Below are positions 25,870-34,306 of a stretch of DNA of 64,000 nucleotides, piece by piece. How positions within the stretch are numbered: position 1 is the stretch's first letter; every line of letters begins with the position of its first letter. Position numbers and translations under genes: made by a program. Below the pieces are notes generated by a model that did not search any database, had not been told where the DNA came from, and was given only the letters and a program-made list of their open reading frames with translations. This DNA comes from an uncultured Eubacterium sp. (lineage in GTDB: Bacteria; Bacillota; Clostridia; Lachnospirales; Lachnospiraceae), in assembly GCA_910589045.1 (NCBI GenBank), contig CAJUSH010000002.1, positions 1-64,000 on the forward strand, in the 5' to 3' direction.

Positions 25870-28359
25870 CTATTTACGGGCCTTCCTCCGCCGGAGCGCA
25901 TCCCGGTAAATGCCGTACAGCTCATAGCATGCAAAGGCATCCTCCGCACTCAGCTGTGCGTTTGAAAAATATGCCTGCTTCACCAGCCGGATATACGCAT
26001 CCGCATCCCCGGCGGCTTCCAGCTTTTCGAGCGCATCCCGGTAGCCCTCGTCGTCCCGGATGACGCTGCCCGGCCTGCGCCGCCGCAAAAGCCTGTGGAT
26101 ACGCCGGTTCATCCGGTTTACGGCCTCTGTGTGACGGCCTGACCGCAGCAGTCCCAAAATCCGCTCCTCACAGCGTCTCTCCCGCTCCCTCAACATACGG
26201 ATAACGGTATAGAGGACAAGCAGCACTGCCCCGGCACCTGCAAGATAACCAAGAAACAGACGAAGCTCTTTTTTCATTCCCTCTGCAGTCCCCTGCGGCT
26301 GTGGCGCAGGAGACTCCCCGGATGTCTCCTGCGGAGTATCCTGCGTTTCTTCCGGCTTCTTTTCCGGCTCCGCCTGCGCATCCGCTTCGTCCCGCGGCTC
26401 TTCTGTTTCCCCGCTTTCATCCTCCGGCTTCTTTTCCGGCTCCGCCGTATCCCCCGCCGCAAAGCCCGGCGTCACCTCCACGGGCAGCCAGCCAAAATCC
26501 TCCAGATAAATCTCCACCCATGCGTGCGCACGCACATCCGTGACACGCGCCGTATAGCCGTCCCCGTCCTTCTCAAAATCGGAGGGAAAAGCAACATAGC
26601 CGCTGGCATAGCGCGCCGGAATGCCGATGGTCTGCAGCATGAGCGTCGCCGCCGACGCATAGTGGACACAGTAGCCCCGCTCGGAGGTGCCCAAAAAATA
26701 GTCGATAGCGTCCGTGCCCTCCGGCAGCGGGTCAAGGCTCTGGCTGTAAGCCCCGAAATGCTGCATCCACTGCTGTACATTCCACGCCTCCACGAGCCGC
26801 ATGTAATTCATAGCCGCCGTCCAGCCGCTATCCCACAGGGAATCCATATAGGAACGCACATCCTCAAAATCATTCTGACCTTGCGCATGCTCGTACAGAA
26901 AATCCGCAATGACCGGATGATCCGATCGCTGACAGCATTGCTCCCTTACCACCGCACTGTACCAGTCCCGCTCCTGACCCGCCGGCACTCCCTGAAAAGC
27001 GGAAGAAGCGCTGATCGTATACCACATGAAATTTTTTGCCAGGTAATACATTTCCAGATATTCCGCGACGGAATCATTCTTCCCGCCGCCCATCATGAGG
27101 CTTCCGCCGTAGCTTCGCATATTCCAGGGACGCCTCGGCGCCACGTCACCCTCCATGGAAAGGCTGTCCGGCAGCGCGCTCACATACGGAAGCGGCGCGC
27201 GCGTCCCAAAATCCCTGCACGTCACCCGATAGCCGTGCTGCCGGGGCTGTGCCATACTCCACCCGCCGCTGTTTAAAAAATCAATCTCCTCCCGGTTGCT
27301 TAAAATATCCTTCCCTGTCCCGTACCATTCAGACAAAAGCATCCCGCCCGCCTCAGAAGCTGAAAGCCCTTCACGCAGTGCCGCGTCCGCAAAAGGCGCC
27401 GTATCCTGCGTCCACTGCCCGTTTTCATAGCGGGACGCCGCAAAGCTCTTCAGATAAATATTTTCCGTCGGCTCGCCCGAGAGCCAGACGCGCAGCACCT
27501 CGCGCCCCGTACCACCCGGCTTATGGTTATCCACCGTACCGTGCTGCTCGAAAAAACCCCACACCGGGAGGGCAAGCGCCGCATCCTCCAGCGCATACTG
27601 CCTCCGCTGAACGCCCTCGTGCAGGTCAACCACACGCAGTGAAACCGATCCGCAGACAAGACCCGTGATGATGCAAACGCATAATACCCCGGCCAGCTGT
27701 GCCGTGCGCACATACCACCGATCCGGCATCGCCGCCCAATGTGCCGCCAGCACAATCCCCGCCGTCAGCAGCAGGAGCATACTGTCCCACTCCGGCGATC
27801 TTCCCACCGCAATATGCGCCGCCAGCACCCCCACCGGAGGCAAAAGCAGCAGCAGGTACATCTGAAATACCGAAGCCAGGATAAAAAAAACGCACAACAA
27901 AAGCAGGCTCCAGAACAAAATCGCCCGCGGCGCCTCCTCCCTCAGACCGTTCGGAAACAGAATACTGATCTTAAAAAAACGGCAGAACTCACGCATGTAG
28001 CCGCGCGCCACATAAAGGCTCCCGTCCTCCAGCGGCAGCCGGTGCGCGGCATAATAGCGGTAAAAGCACCAGCCCGCCGGCAGCAGGGAAAACAGGCGCG
28101 CCCACCGGGCAGCCGGCCTTTTGCTCACGCACAGGACGGAAAGCACGGCAGCCGCAAGGAGCACATACACGAAATAGATTCCCGGAAGCTCCAAATTTTG
28201 CAGCAGGGGGTATGCATCCATGAGCTGCTTATATGCCGCATACATGCTGAGCACAGCGCCCGCAAAGAGCAGCAGGCAGCCGTACCACCCTCCGGACTGC
28301 CGCCTGTGGAGCGGTGCGCGTTTTCCTTTTTGATTCTCCCAGCAGATTCCGTGTTTCAT
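25870..28359 (-). CDS. Membrane-anchored transglutaminase-like protease (TgpA-type)
   Basis: 829 residues. About six to seven N-terminal membrane segments (residues 20-235), an extracellular domain with the transglutaminase core (Cys in ERGYCVHYASAATLML, His in VRAHAWVEIYL, Asp-equivalent in EDFGWLPVEVTP), a Glu/Pro-rich tail of about 60 residues, another membrane segment (about 690-710) and a cytosolic domain. ATGA overlap with the DUF58 gene. The moxR-DUF58-transglutaminase cluster is a widespread conserved set; role is thought to be envelope protein processing, but the substrate here is unknown. Confidence 0.9.
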   Translation of the reverse strand: MKHGICWENQKGKRAPLHRRQSGGWYGCLLLFAGAVLSMYAAYKQLMDAYPLLQNLELPGIYFVYVLLAAAVLSVLCVSKRPAARWARLFSLLPAGWCFYRYYAAHRLPLEDGSLYVARGYMREFCRFFKISILFPNGLREEAPRAILFWSLLLLCVFFILASVFQMYLLLLLPPVGVLAAHIAVGRSPEWDSMLLLLTAGIVLAAHWAAMPDRWYVRTAQLAGVLCVCIITGLVCGSVSLRVVDLHEGVQRRQYALEDAALALPVWGFFEQHGTVDNHKPGGTGREVLRVWLSGEPTENIYLKSFAASRYENGQWTQDTAPFADAALREGLSASEAGGMLLSEWYGTGKDILSNREEIDFLNSGGWSMAQPRQHGYRVTCRDFGTRAPLPYVSALPDSLSMEGDVAPRRPWNMRSYGGSLMMGGGKNDSVAEYLEMYYLAKNFMWYTISASSAFQGVPAGQERDWYSAVVREQCCQRSDHPVIADFLYEHAQGQNDFEDVRSYMDSLWDSGWTAAMNYMRLVEAWNVQQWMQHFGAYSQSLDPLPEGTDAIDYFLGTSERGYCVHYASAATLMLQTIGIPARYASGYVAFPSDFEKDGDGYTARVTDVRAHAWVEIYLEDFGWLPVEVTPGFAAGDTAEPEKKPEDESGETEEPRDEADAQAEPEKKPEETQDTPQETSGESPAPQPQGTAEGMKKELRLFLGYLAGAGAVLLVLYTVIRMLRERERRCEERILGLLRSGRHTEAVNRMNRRIHRLLRRRRPGSVIRDDEGYRDALEKLEAAGDADAYIRLVKQAYFSNAQLSAEDAFACYELYGIYRDALRRRKARK

Positions 28360-29459
28360 AAGTACAGCTCCAATGCTTCCATTTCCTTCACAACAGCACC
28401 TTTTTTTGCAAATGCATAAACAAGCTTCCCATCCAGATACAGCTTTAAATCCCCGTCCAGCCGCAGACAGTGTAAAAACGGCTCACCCCGGTAATCCTGA
28501 CGGTAGCGCTCCTCAAGGCTTCCGCCCGCATCCCGTTTTCCGAAGGCCCCTTCCATATAGAAAAGCTGCCATTCATAAAAATCCTCCTCGCTGTCTACCC
28601 GGGTGCGCACAAGCTTCTGTCCCCCGTCATACCAGCTCACAATGTGCGGGCACTCTGCATCCACAAGCGCAAAGGACAGACTCGCCGCAAGCTGCAAAAA
28701 GCGGTCCTGCTGCGCGCCCTGCTGCCGCCCGTCCTGCCCGCCGAGCAGCAGGATGATCGGACAGCCCTTCGGCAGGCTGTGCTCCCGCACCATCAGCTCC
28801 TGCGTCTTTGCCGTCAGCTTCCAGTGGATGTTCTGCAGCTTGTCGCCCGCCATATATTCCCGGATCTGAAACGTCTCGGACGCATCGTGGCCGCCGCGCA
28901 GATCGTCATACACCTCCGCCTCACCGAAAAATCCCCGCACCGGTGCGGAGATTGTCAGCGAAAGCTCATGTACTGCGGGAAGCAGATGCGTCACCCCGTG
29001 CCCCCTGCCGCCCTTCTCAAGAAAAAACAAGCCTGTCCAGTCATAAATGCGTACCCGGCGCAGACGATACGCATAGCCTCCGGCATAGTGCAGCTGCAAT
29101 AGCCGCTGCTGCCGCTCCTCACCCCGGCGCGGAACCGTAAGCTCCACCCATGTTCGTTGTGCACGCCCCCGCGGAAGCTGACGCACCTCCATCTGTACGA
29201 GCAGCCGTGCCCTCCCGAGCATGGGATGCCTTGCCCGCACAAAAAAAGGCACCGAAAGGGGCTTGTCCGCATCCGAGAGCGCAAGCGCATCCAAAAGCAC
29301 CGCTTCCACCGCCCACAGCCGATAAACCAGCAGCAGCAGGCCGGCTGCGGTAAGTCCTGCGATACAAAGCCCGAGAAGCGCAAGCTGGGCGCTCTGATAG
29401 AGCGCCGCTATATACAAAAGGAAGGCCGCCAGAAGCGCCGCCCCGATCATATGGCTCAT
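28356..29459 (-). CDS. DUF58 (VWA-like) membrane protein
   Basis: 367 residues. Two N-terminal membrane helices (about residues 5-45) and a cytosolic part with the DUF58 hallmark EVYDDLRGGHDASETFQIREYMAGD split across residues 180-205 and IHWKLTAKTQELMVRE. Partner of MoxR in the conserved three-gene set. Overlaps both neighbours by 4 bases. Confidence 0.9.
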   Translation of the reverse strand: MSHMIGAALLAAFLLYIAALYQSAQLALLGLCIAGLTAAGLLLLVYRLWAVEAVLLDALALSDADKPLSVPFFVRARHPMLGRARLLVQMEVRQLPRGRAQRTWVELTVPRRGEERQQRLLQLHYAGGYAYRLRRVRIYDWTGLFFLEKGGRGHGVTHLLPAVHELSLTISAPVRGFFGEAEVYDDLRGGHDASETFQIREYMAGDKLQNIHWKLTAKTQELMVREHSLPKGCPIILLLGGQDGRQQGAQQDRFLQLAASLSFALVDAECPHIVSWYDGGQKLVRTRVDSEEDFYEWQLFYMEGAFGKRDAGGSLEERYRQDYRGEPFLHCLRLDGDLKLYLDGKLVYAFAKKGAVVKEMEALELYL

Positions 29460-30421
29460 GCGCCCGCTCCTGCCAGGGGCAGCTTCTTTTCAAACGATGC
29501 GGGCCGGGACACAGTGGACAAAATCTCACCGAGCACCTGCTTTGCACTCAGCTTTGCAACCCGCGCCTTCGTATTCAAAACGATGCGGTGCGCGGCCACC
29601 TCCGGAAAAACGTCCGCCGCGTCCTCCGGCAGCACATAATCCCTGCCCTTCACAAAGGCCCACGCCTTTGCCATCCGCACGCAGGCGATGGTGCCCCTGG
29701 GGCTCACGCCCAGCTCGATGGACGTATGTTCCCGGGTCGCCGTCACCAGCCTCGTGATGTACTCGTAAATGCTCTCATGCACATATACCGCATCCGCCTC
29801 GCACTGCAGACCAACCATCCCCTTTGCATCGATCACCGGCTCAATCTGCCCGACACTGCTCCTGCTGCTCTTTCCCCGGGCGATGAGAAGCTCGCTTTCA
29901 AAGTCGGGATAGCCCATGCTCATACGGATCATAAAGCGGTCAAGCTGGGATTCGGGCAAAAGCTGTGTACCGGCACTTCCCTTCGGGTTTTCCGTAGCCA
30001 TAACCAAAAACGGCTCCGGCAGCGCATGGGAAACACCGTCCACCGTCACGCATCTCTCTTCCATGACCTCAAGCAGCGCCGACTGTGTTTTCGGGGATGT
30101 CCGGTTGATCTCGTCCGCGAGAAACAGATTGCACATAATGGCGCCCTCGCGGTAGAAGAAGCTGCCCTTCCCCTTATCGTACATCATAAATCCAAGTATA
30201 TCGGCCGGAAGCACGTCCGGCGTAAACTGCATCCGATGGTTTTCCAGCGCCAGCGCTGCGGAGAAGGCGAGCGCCAGCGTGGTTTTACCCACGCCCGGCA
30301 CATCCTCGATCAGGATATGCCCGCCCGCCAGCATCGCCGCAAAGGCTTTTTCGATACAGTCATCCTTTCCGGAGATCACCTTGCGCACCTCCGCAAAAAT
30401 CCGTTCGACAATCTGGTTCAT
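29456..30421 (-). CDS. MoxR-family AAA+ ATPase
   Basis: 321 residues. Walker A DVPGVGKTTLA, Walker B FLADEINRTSPKTQ, sensor region VMATENPKGSAGT, arginine-finger and lid region. Acts as a chaperone-like ATPase with DUF58/VWA partners. First gene of its operon, 93 bases after hflC, same strand. Confidence 0.93.
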   Translation of the reverse strand: MNQIVERIFAEVRKVISGKDDCIEKAFAAMLAGGHILIEDVPGVGKTTLALAFSAALALENHRMQFTPDVLPADILGFMMYDKGKGSFFYREGAIMCNLFLADEINRTSPKTQSALLEVMEERCVTVDGVSHALPEPFLVMATENPKGSAGTQLLPESQLDRFMIRMSMGYPDFESELLIARGKSSRSSVGQIEPVIDAKGMVGLQCEADAVYVHESIYEYITRLVTATREHTSIELGVSPRGTIACVRMAKAWAFVKGRDYVLPEDAADVFPEVAAHRIVLNTKARVAKLSAKQVLGEILSTVSRPASFEKKLPLAGAGA

Positions 30422-30514
30422 CCGCTTTCCCTTTCTGTATGTGTAACCGCAGGCGGCCGTCGGCCTGCAAGGCCGCAGCCGCCCGAATAACAGCTATTAA
30501 AATTATATCACGGT

Positions 30515-31390
30515 TCAATATCCGTAAAATATATCCGCCAGAGGCGATGTCTCATCAATAATCAGCGTCTTGTTCTCGCCCCGCATCGTCGCCTTTGCCG
30601 CGTCCAATGCCCGCAGAAACAGGTAAAAATCCGCCTTTTCCTGATTGTTATAGGCGTTGCTCAAAATCCGCATATACTCTGCCTCGCCCTTCGCAACGAT
30701 CTCCTCCGCCTGCGCATCCGCCTCGGACTGCATGACCGTGATCTCTGCCTTTGTATTGTTGGAGATCTCCTTTGCCTCCTCTTCACCCTCCGCCTGATAG
30801 GTCGCAGCGATGTTGTTCCGCTCGGAGATCATCCGCTCGTAAACCGCCGCCTTGTTCTCATCGGGCAGATCAAGGGATTTTGTCTCCACCGCCAGAAGCG
30901 TAATGCCGTACTGCTCTAACGTATCCCCGATATTTGCCTTGATGGATGCCGCCAGCTCACCGTCGCGCCCGCTGATAACCTCCTCCTGTGAGAGGGAGCT
31001 GATCACGTTTTTCAGGCTGTTGTAAACGATCGTGTTAATGCGGTACTCCGCATTGCTCTTCTGCGCGCTTAATGTCTGCGTGTACTTCTGGGGATCGTTG
31101 ATGCGCCAGAGCGCGAAGCAGTCCGCAATCATGGATTTCTTATCCTTCGTCATCACATCGCTCACCGCCAGATCGTAGAGCAGCACCTCATTTTCAATCT
31201 TGTCCACCTTCTGTATAAATGGAACCTTGAAGCTCAGCCCCGCCGATTCCCTCACCGACACGATTTTTCCAAACTGCTTGACGACCGCGTACTCGTTCGG
31301 ATAGGTTACTACAATGCTCGAAAGACCCAGCACGAGCACCACCGCCGCAAACAGTAAAACCAGCCATTTTCCGCCTTTACTCTTCTTCAT
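30515..31390 (-). CDS. hflC: SPFH-domain membrane protease regulator HflC
   Basis: 291 residues from ATG 31390, overlapping the end of hflK by 14 bases. One N-terminal membrane anchor (about 9-29) then an SPFH/Band-7 domain (VVTYPNEYAVVKQFGKIV) and a coiled-coil rich in Ala/Glu. Forms a complex with HflK that modulates the FtsH protease in known bacteria. Confidence 0.93.
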   Translation of the reverse strand: MKKSKGGKWLVLLFAAVVLVLGLSSIVVTYPNEYAVVKQFGKIVSVRESAGLSFKVPFIQKVDKIENEVLLYDLAVSDVMTKDKKSMIADCFALWRINDPQKYTQTLSAQKSNAEYRINTIVYNSLKNVISSLSQEEVISGRDGELAASIKANIGDTLEQYGITLLAVETKSLDLPDENKAAVYERMISERNNIAATYQAEGEEEAKEISNNTKAEITVMQSEADAQAEEIVAKGEAEYMRILSNAYNNQEKADFYLFLRALDAAKATMRGENKTLIIDETSPLADIFYGY

Positions 31391-32432
31391 CCTTGCCGCC
31401 TCCCGTCTGCTCTGATGCGCTGCCCAAATCCAGGTTTGCAAAGCTCTCCAAGGGCAGCATCGTCTGCGTGCTGCCGTCACTCTTTGTGATAATCACCTTC
31501 ATATCCGGCAGAATCTCCTCCATCGTCTCATAGAACATCCGCTGCTTTGTGATGAGCGGATACTTTTTATACTCCGCAAACAGCTCATTTAGACGGGCGA
31601 CCTGTCCGTTCGCCTCGTTGACGCGCTCCTGCGCCTGTGCGTTTGCTGTCTTTAACGTCTCGTCCACCTTTGCGCGCGCCGCGGGAATTTCCTCGTTGCG
31701 CTTCTGGTTTGCCTTATTGATGGACGTCTCCTTGCCCTGCTTTGCGTTCTCCACATTTTTAAAGGCATCGATGACCTCCGCCGTGGGCGGCTCCGCATCC
31801 TGGATCGTAATGTTCACAAGCTGGATGCCGATATCCTCCGTATCCAGGCGGGAAATAATCTTTTCCTTGATGGATGCCTGGATCTCGTTTTTTCCGGTAG
31901 TGATCACGCTGTCCACATCATAAAGCCCGATGGTGTCGCGGATATAGCTCTGCGTCAGATTTTTCAAAATCGCCACCGGGCTTTCCGAGCGGTAAAGATA
32001 CTTGGTCGGCTCGGTCACACGGTATTCCACATAAAAATCCACATTGACAAAGTTGTAATCCCGCGTGATCATAAAGGACTCCGCATCGATGGACTCGTTG
32101 GTCTCTCTGTCATAGCCGATGCTAAAGCCGTTGATCGTTTTCGGCACGCGGTCAAGCTGCTGCACCACGGGTGCCTTGATGTGGATGCCCGGCTCGTCCA
32201 CCACCGCGGGCACGCCGAAGGTCGTGATGACCGCATACTCGCTCTCCTTTAAGGAATACACGCTCCCCATAAGGCAATAGCCCACGGCGAGCAGCAATAT
32301 TACAATAAGGAAGTTCCGTCCCATCTTCGCACCGGAAAGCTTTTTCTCTCTCCTTGCGCTTGTTCCGCCCGAATCCATGTCAGGCGCGGCTTCCGTAAAC
32401 GTCGCCCCTTTCTTTCTTTTTCCAAATAGCAT
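31377..32432 (-). CDS. hflK: SPFH-domain membrane protease regulator HflK
   Basis: 351 residues. Membrane anchor at about 38-60, SPFH domain starting KESEYAVITTFG, long Ala/Lys/Glu coiled coil (about 210-290), and an acidic Gly-rich C-terminus. Upstream partner of hflC. The N-terminal 37 residues are basic and cytosolic. Confidence 0.93.
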   Translation of the reverse strand: MLFGKRKKGATFTEAAPDMDSGGTSARREKKLSGAKMGRNFLIVILLLAVGYCLMGSVYSLKESEYAVITTFGVPAVVDEPGIHIKAPVVQQLDRVPKTINGFSIGYDRETNESIDAESFMITRDYNFVNVDFYVEYRVTEPTKYLYRSESPVAILKNLTQSYIRDTIGLYDVDSVITTGKNEIQASIKEKIISRLDTEDIGIQLVNITIQDAEPPTAEVIDAFKNVENAKQGKETSINKANQKRNEEIPAARAKVDETLKTANAQAQERVNEANGQVARLNELFAEYKKYPLITKQRMFYETMEEILPDMKVIITKSDGSTQTMLPLESFANLDLGSASEQTGGGKDEEE

Positions 32433-32572
32433 ATACTTCCTCCTTTGTGGCTCTCACAATTAACGGACTTCTTGTCTGGAAGCGGCACATGCCGCTGCCA
32501 TTTATTTTACCCTTTTCGGGAGAAGAAAGCAATGCTATTCTTTTGGCAGGGAAAATGCGGTGTAACTATTCG

Positions 32573-32630
32573 GTTGCCTTTCATGGGTCGGGAATGCGCA
32601 TTTACGGCAAATCGTGGGCTGAACTGTTAC
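32573..32630 (-). repeat. Degenerate copy of the GTTAC-ended intergenic repeat
   Basis: The first 33 bases match the start of the 44844 copy with about five differences (shared core GGAATGCGCATTTAC). Lies in the 278-base gap between hflK and the leader-bearing gene at 32711. Confidence 0.55.
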
Positions 32631-32654
32631 ATGCTGTTACGTTTTTGTGTAAAG

Positions 32655-32696
32655 AAAAAACAATCTGCGTCAGACGTTTGATCTGTACGCAGATTG
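32655..32696 (-). terminator. Intrinsic terminator of the 32711-33076 gene
   Basis: Read on the minus strand, perfect 10-base stem CAATCTGCGT/ACGCAGATTG with 16-base loop, followed by six T. Lies 15 bases after the stop codon. Confidence 0.8.
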
Positions 32697-32710
32697 ATCT
32701 TTCATTTTCC

Positions 32711-33076
32711 TTACATTGCCCAGTCAGTAACCGGATCATCCGGACCATAGCCCTTTTTCTCCCAGCTCGGCTTGCGGTTTCCGTTGTCCACATCGTAGCT
32801 GGAAGCATTGCCGGACTCCACGTAGTGTGTCTCCAAACCGCATCCATTACCTGTATTCGCCGGGCATCCGAGACATGCGAACTGCTGCTTGTAGCCCCTG
32901 GTCGTGCCACCCCAATCCGAATAATCCGGAGCCTGCCATACGCCCTTCATATATACACTGTCACATTTCGGGCCATTGCCGGATGTGTTTGAAGACGACG
33001 TACCGCCGCTGGCCATGTAGACACCCTCCGCCAGGCCGTCCTGTTCAACAATCATTGGCTTCACATACCTGTTCAT
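32711..33076 (-). CDS. Leader-bearing Cys-containing small protein of unknown function
   Basis: 121 residues from ATG 33076 after GGGAGGG. I do not recognise the family. Residues 1-24 (N-R-Y-V-KP..., ending GLAEGVYMASG) are nearly the same as the N-terminus of the divergent protein at 33698, although the rest of the two proteins is unrelated. The body is hydrophilic, Gly/Ser/Asn-rich with four Cys (one in KCDSV, then CLGC and C eight residues later) and several Trp and Tyr. There is no classical signal peptide. The shared segment looks like a leader for export or processing. It has its own strong terminator. Confidence 0.8.
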   Translation of the reverse strand: MNRYVKPMIVEQDGLAEGVYMASGGTSSSNTSGNGPKCDSVYMKGVWQAPDYSDWGGTTRGYKQQFACLGCPANTGNGCGLETHYVESGNASSYDVDNGNRKPSWEKKGYGPDDPVTDWAM

Positions 33077-33236
33077 CGCTTTCTCCCTCCCTTCTTTATC
33101 AGATTTATGCTTATGTAATACAATTTTAGCAGCTAACAAAAATACCCTATTTCGCTGACTTTTTTTAATTATATCATATTATTTCGATTTTCAATACATG
33201 AATTTAAAAAATATTCGCTTGTCAGAAACAACGACG

Positions 33237-33382
33237 GTTACTATTCACGGCTCGGGAGCCGCTCATAGTAACGATTCGGGGCGATATTCAGAGTTTTGCT
33301 TCGCAAAAATCGCCCCTCACACCTGAATCATGTTCTTACGGACTGCGCAGTAAATGCGCATTCCTGACCCGTGAAAAGTAAC
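33237..33382 (+). repeat. Complete intergenic repeat with terminal inverted repeats (copy A)
   Basis: 146 bases bounded by GTTACTATTCACGG and CCGTGAAAAGTAAC, inverted with one mismatch in 14. A second complete copy lies inverted at 44844-44982, and fragments lie at 21442, 32573, 51871 and 61721. It encodes no protein. Structure is that of a miniature inverted-repeat element (MITE) or a paired-hairpin intergenic repeat. Confidence 0.8.
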
Positions 33383-33510
33383 CAACAACGTTACGTTTCA
33401 CACCTGCGCCAAACTGCTCCGCTGACAGGCGTATAAAACAATACGGTCATGGTTCCAAACGCCTGTGCGTTGCCCTGTATCTCATCATTTTTGCTAAATT
33501 CACTCTCCGA

Positions 33511-33542
33511 AATTGCACAAAATTACACAAAAAATTCACATT
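33511..33542 (+). promoter_or_regulatory. Tandem 10-base repeats upstream of the 33698 gene
   Basis: AATTGCACAA, AATTACACAA and AATTCACATT follow one another with a helical-turn period, about 15 bases before a TTGACG-N17-TAAAAT promoter (33556-33584). Such spacing suits an activator binding one face of the DNA. The regulator is not known. Confidence 0.4.
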
Positions 33543-33582
33543 TCAAATTTAAAGGTTGACGCATAATATAGAAAGGAATAAA

Positions 33583-33663
33583 ATGAAAATTAACAAAAAG
33601 AACGATAACGGCGCTGATGATAGGGAATATGCGCCGCTGTCAAATACGGATTATTTCATGTGA
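33583..33663 (+). CDS. Possible 26-residue peptide
   Basis: ATG to TGA, 26 residues (starts MKINKKNDNG, ends NTDYFM), with GAAAGGAAT placed well for translation, 34 bases before the leader-bearing gene. Hydrophilic, no signal peptide. Against it: a promoter-like TTGACG-N17-TAAAAT overlaps the ATG, which would start transcription inside the frame. Could be a leader peptide, a regulatory peptide or chance. Confidence 0.35.
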   Translation: MKINKKNDNGADDREYAPLSNTDYFM

Positions 33664-33697
33664 AAAAAATTAAATTCCAAGAAAAGGAGCGATTTTT

Positions 33698-34144
33698 ATG
33701 AAAAATTACGAAAAGCCCATCGCGCTCGTCAACAGCGGGCTGGCAGAGGGCGTGTTTATGGCAAGCGGTGCCGGTAACGCAGAATGCTGGACGGTAAGTG
33801 CTAAATCTGTACAGGACTGGAACGGTTCCCACAACGTATTTGAAGTTTCTTGTAAACATTCCACCGCGGTAGAGCATATCTCATCTGCTTCAACCGTAAG
33901 CCTGACATTCAGCAGTCCCATTACAGATGCATACTCCGAGTTTCCCTGTGTGTTCAGCGGAAACACTGTCACGGTTACGCGCACGCTTCTTGCAGATGCG
34001 TATAATTCCGGTGACAGCGTAACCTACAAGGTCTGGGCCAAAGCTGCAGACGAGGCTACAACAAAATCATTGCATGTAGACGCTGCAACCATTTCCTGCA
34101 CGAAATCTGTAAATGTTCAGGGTGGCGGCGCAGACGGCAACTAA
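33698..34144 (+). CDS. Leader-bearing beta-rich small protein of unknown function
   Basis: 148 residues, start ATG after AAAAGGAG. Residues 1-24 (K-N-Y-E-KP..., ending GLAEGVFMASG) match the leader of the divergent 32711 protein. The body (about 28-148) begins CWTVSAKSVQDWNG and shows alternating hydrophobic/polar strands (FEVSC, STVSLTFSS, NTVTVTRTL, SVTYKVWAK, ATISCTK) with four Cys, suggesting a beta-sandwich such as an adhesin or carbohydrate-binding module stabilised by disulfides. Function not recognised. Followed by a strong terminator and then an ABC transporter. Confidence 0.8.
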   Translation: MKNYEKPIALVNSGLAEGVFMASGAGNAECWTVSAKSVQDWNGSHNVFEVSCKHSTAVEHISSASTVSLTFSSPITDAYSEFPCVFSGNTVTVTRTLLADAYNSGDSVTYKVWAKAADEATTKSLHVDAATISCTKSVNVQGGGADGN

Positions 34145-34200
34145 TCCTTCCACCCATATTTTACACACATTGTTTTTATGAGATTTGGCATATTTTACAG

Positions 34201-34234
34201 GCAGCATCACTTTCAAACAGTGATGCTGCTTTTT
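34201..34234 (+). terminator. Intrinsic terminator of the 33698 gene
   Basis: Perfect 11-base stem GCAGCATCACT/AGTGATGCTGC, 7-base loop, then five T. Separates the leader-bearing gene from the ABC transporter, though both point the same way. Confidence 0.9.
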
Positions 34235-34255
34235 AAGTCACGTCTGCTTCGGAGG

Positions 34256-34285
34256 TTGATTCGACTGTAACCATTACTCTACATT
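34256..34285 (+). promoter_or_regulatory. Putative promoter of the ABC transporter
   Basis: TTGATT-N18-TACATT, 21 bases before the start codon. The spacer begins CGACTGTA, the same eight bases as in the BlaI-like operator of the M56 gene at 37.9 kb; this may be chance. Confidence 0.4.
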
Positions 34286-34306
34286 CCCGGAAAGGAATCC
34301 CGTCAT

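Larger units (their letters stand above)
33077..33582. other. Intergenic region between the two leader-bearing genes
   Basis: 506 bases. It holds an AT-rich stretch with TATAAT on the minus strand (33173-33168) that could serve the 32711 gene, the complete repeat element 33237-33382, a TTTCACACC...GCCAAAC sequence near 33394 that also occurs inverted near 55970, a dyad ACAGGCGT/ACGCCTGT (33425-33432, 33459-33466) and three tandem 10-base repeats of AATTRCACAA type at 33511-33542. Confidence 0.6.
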
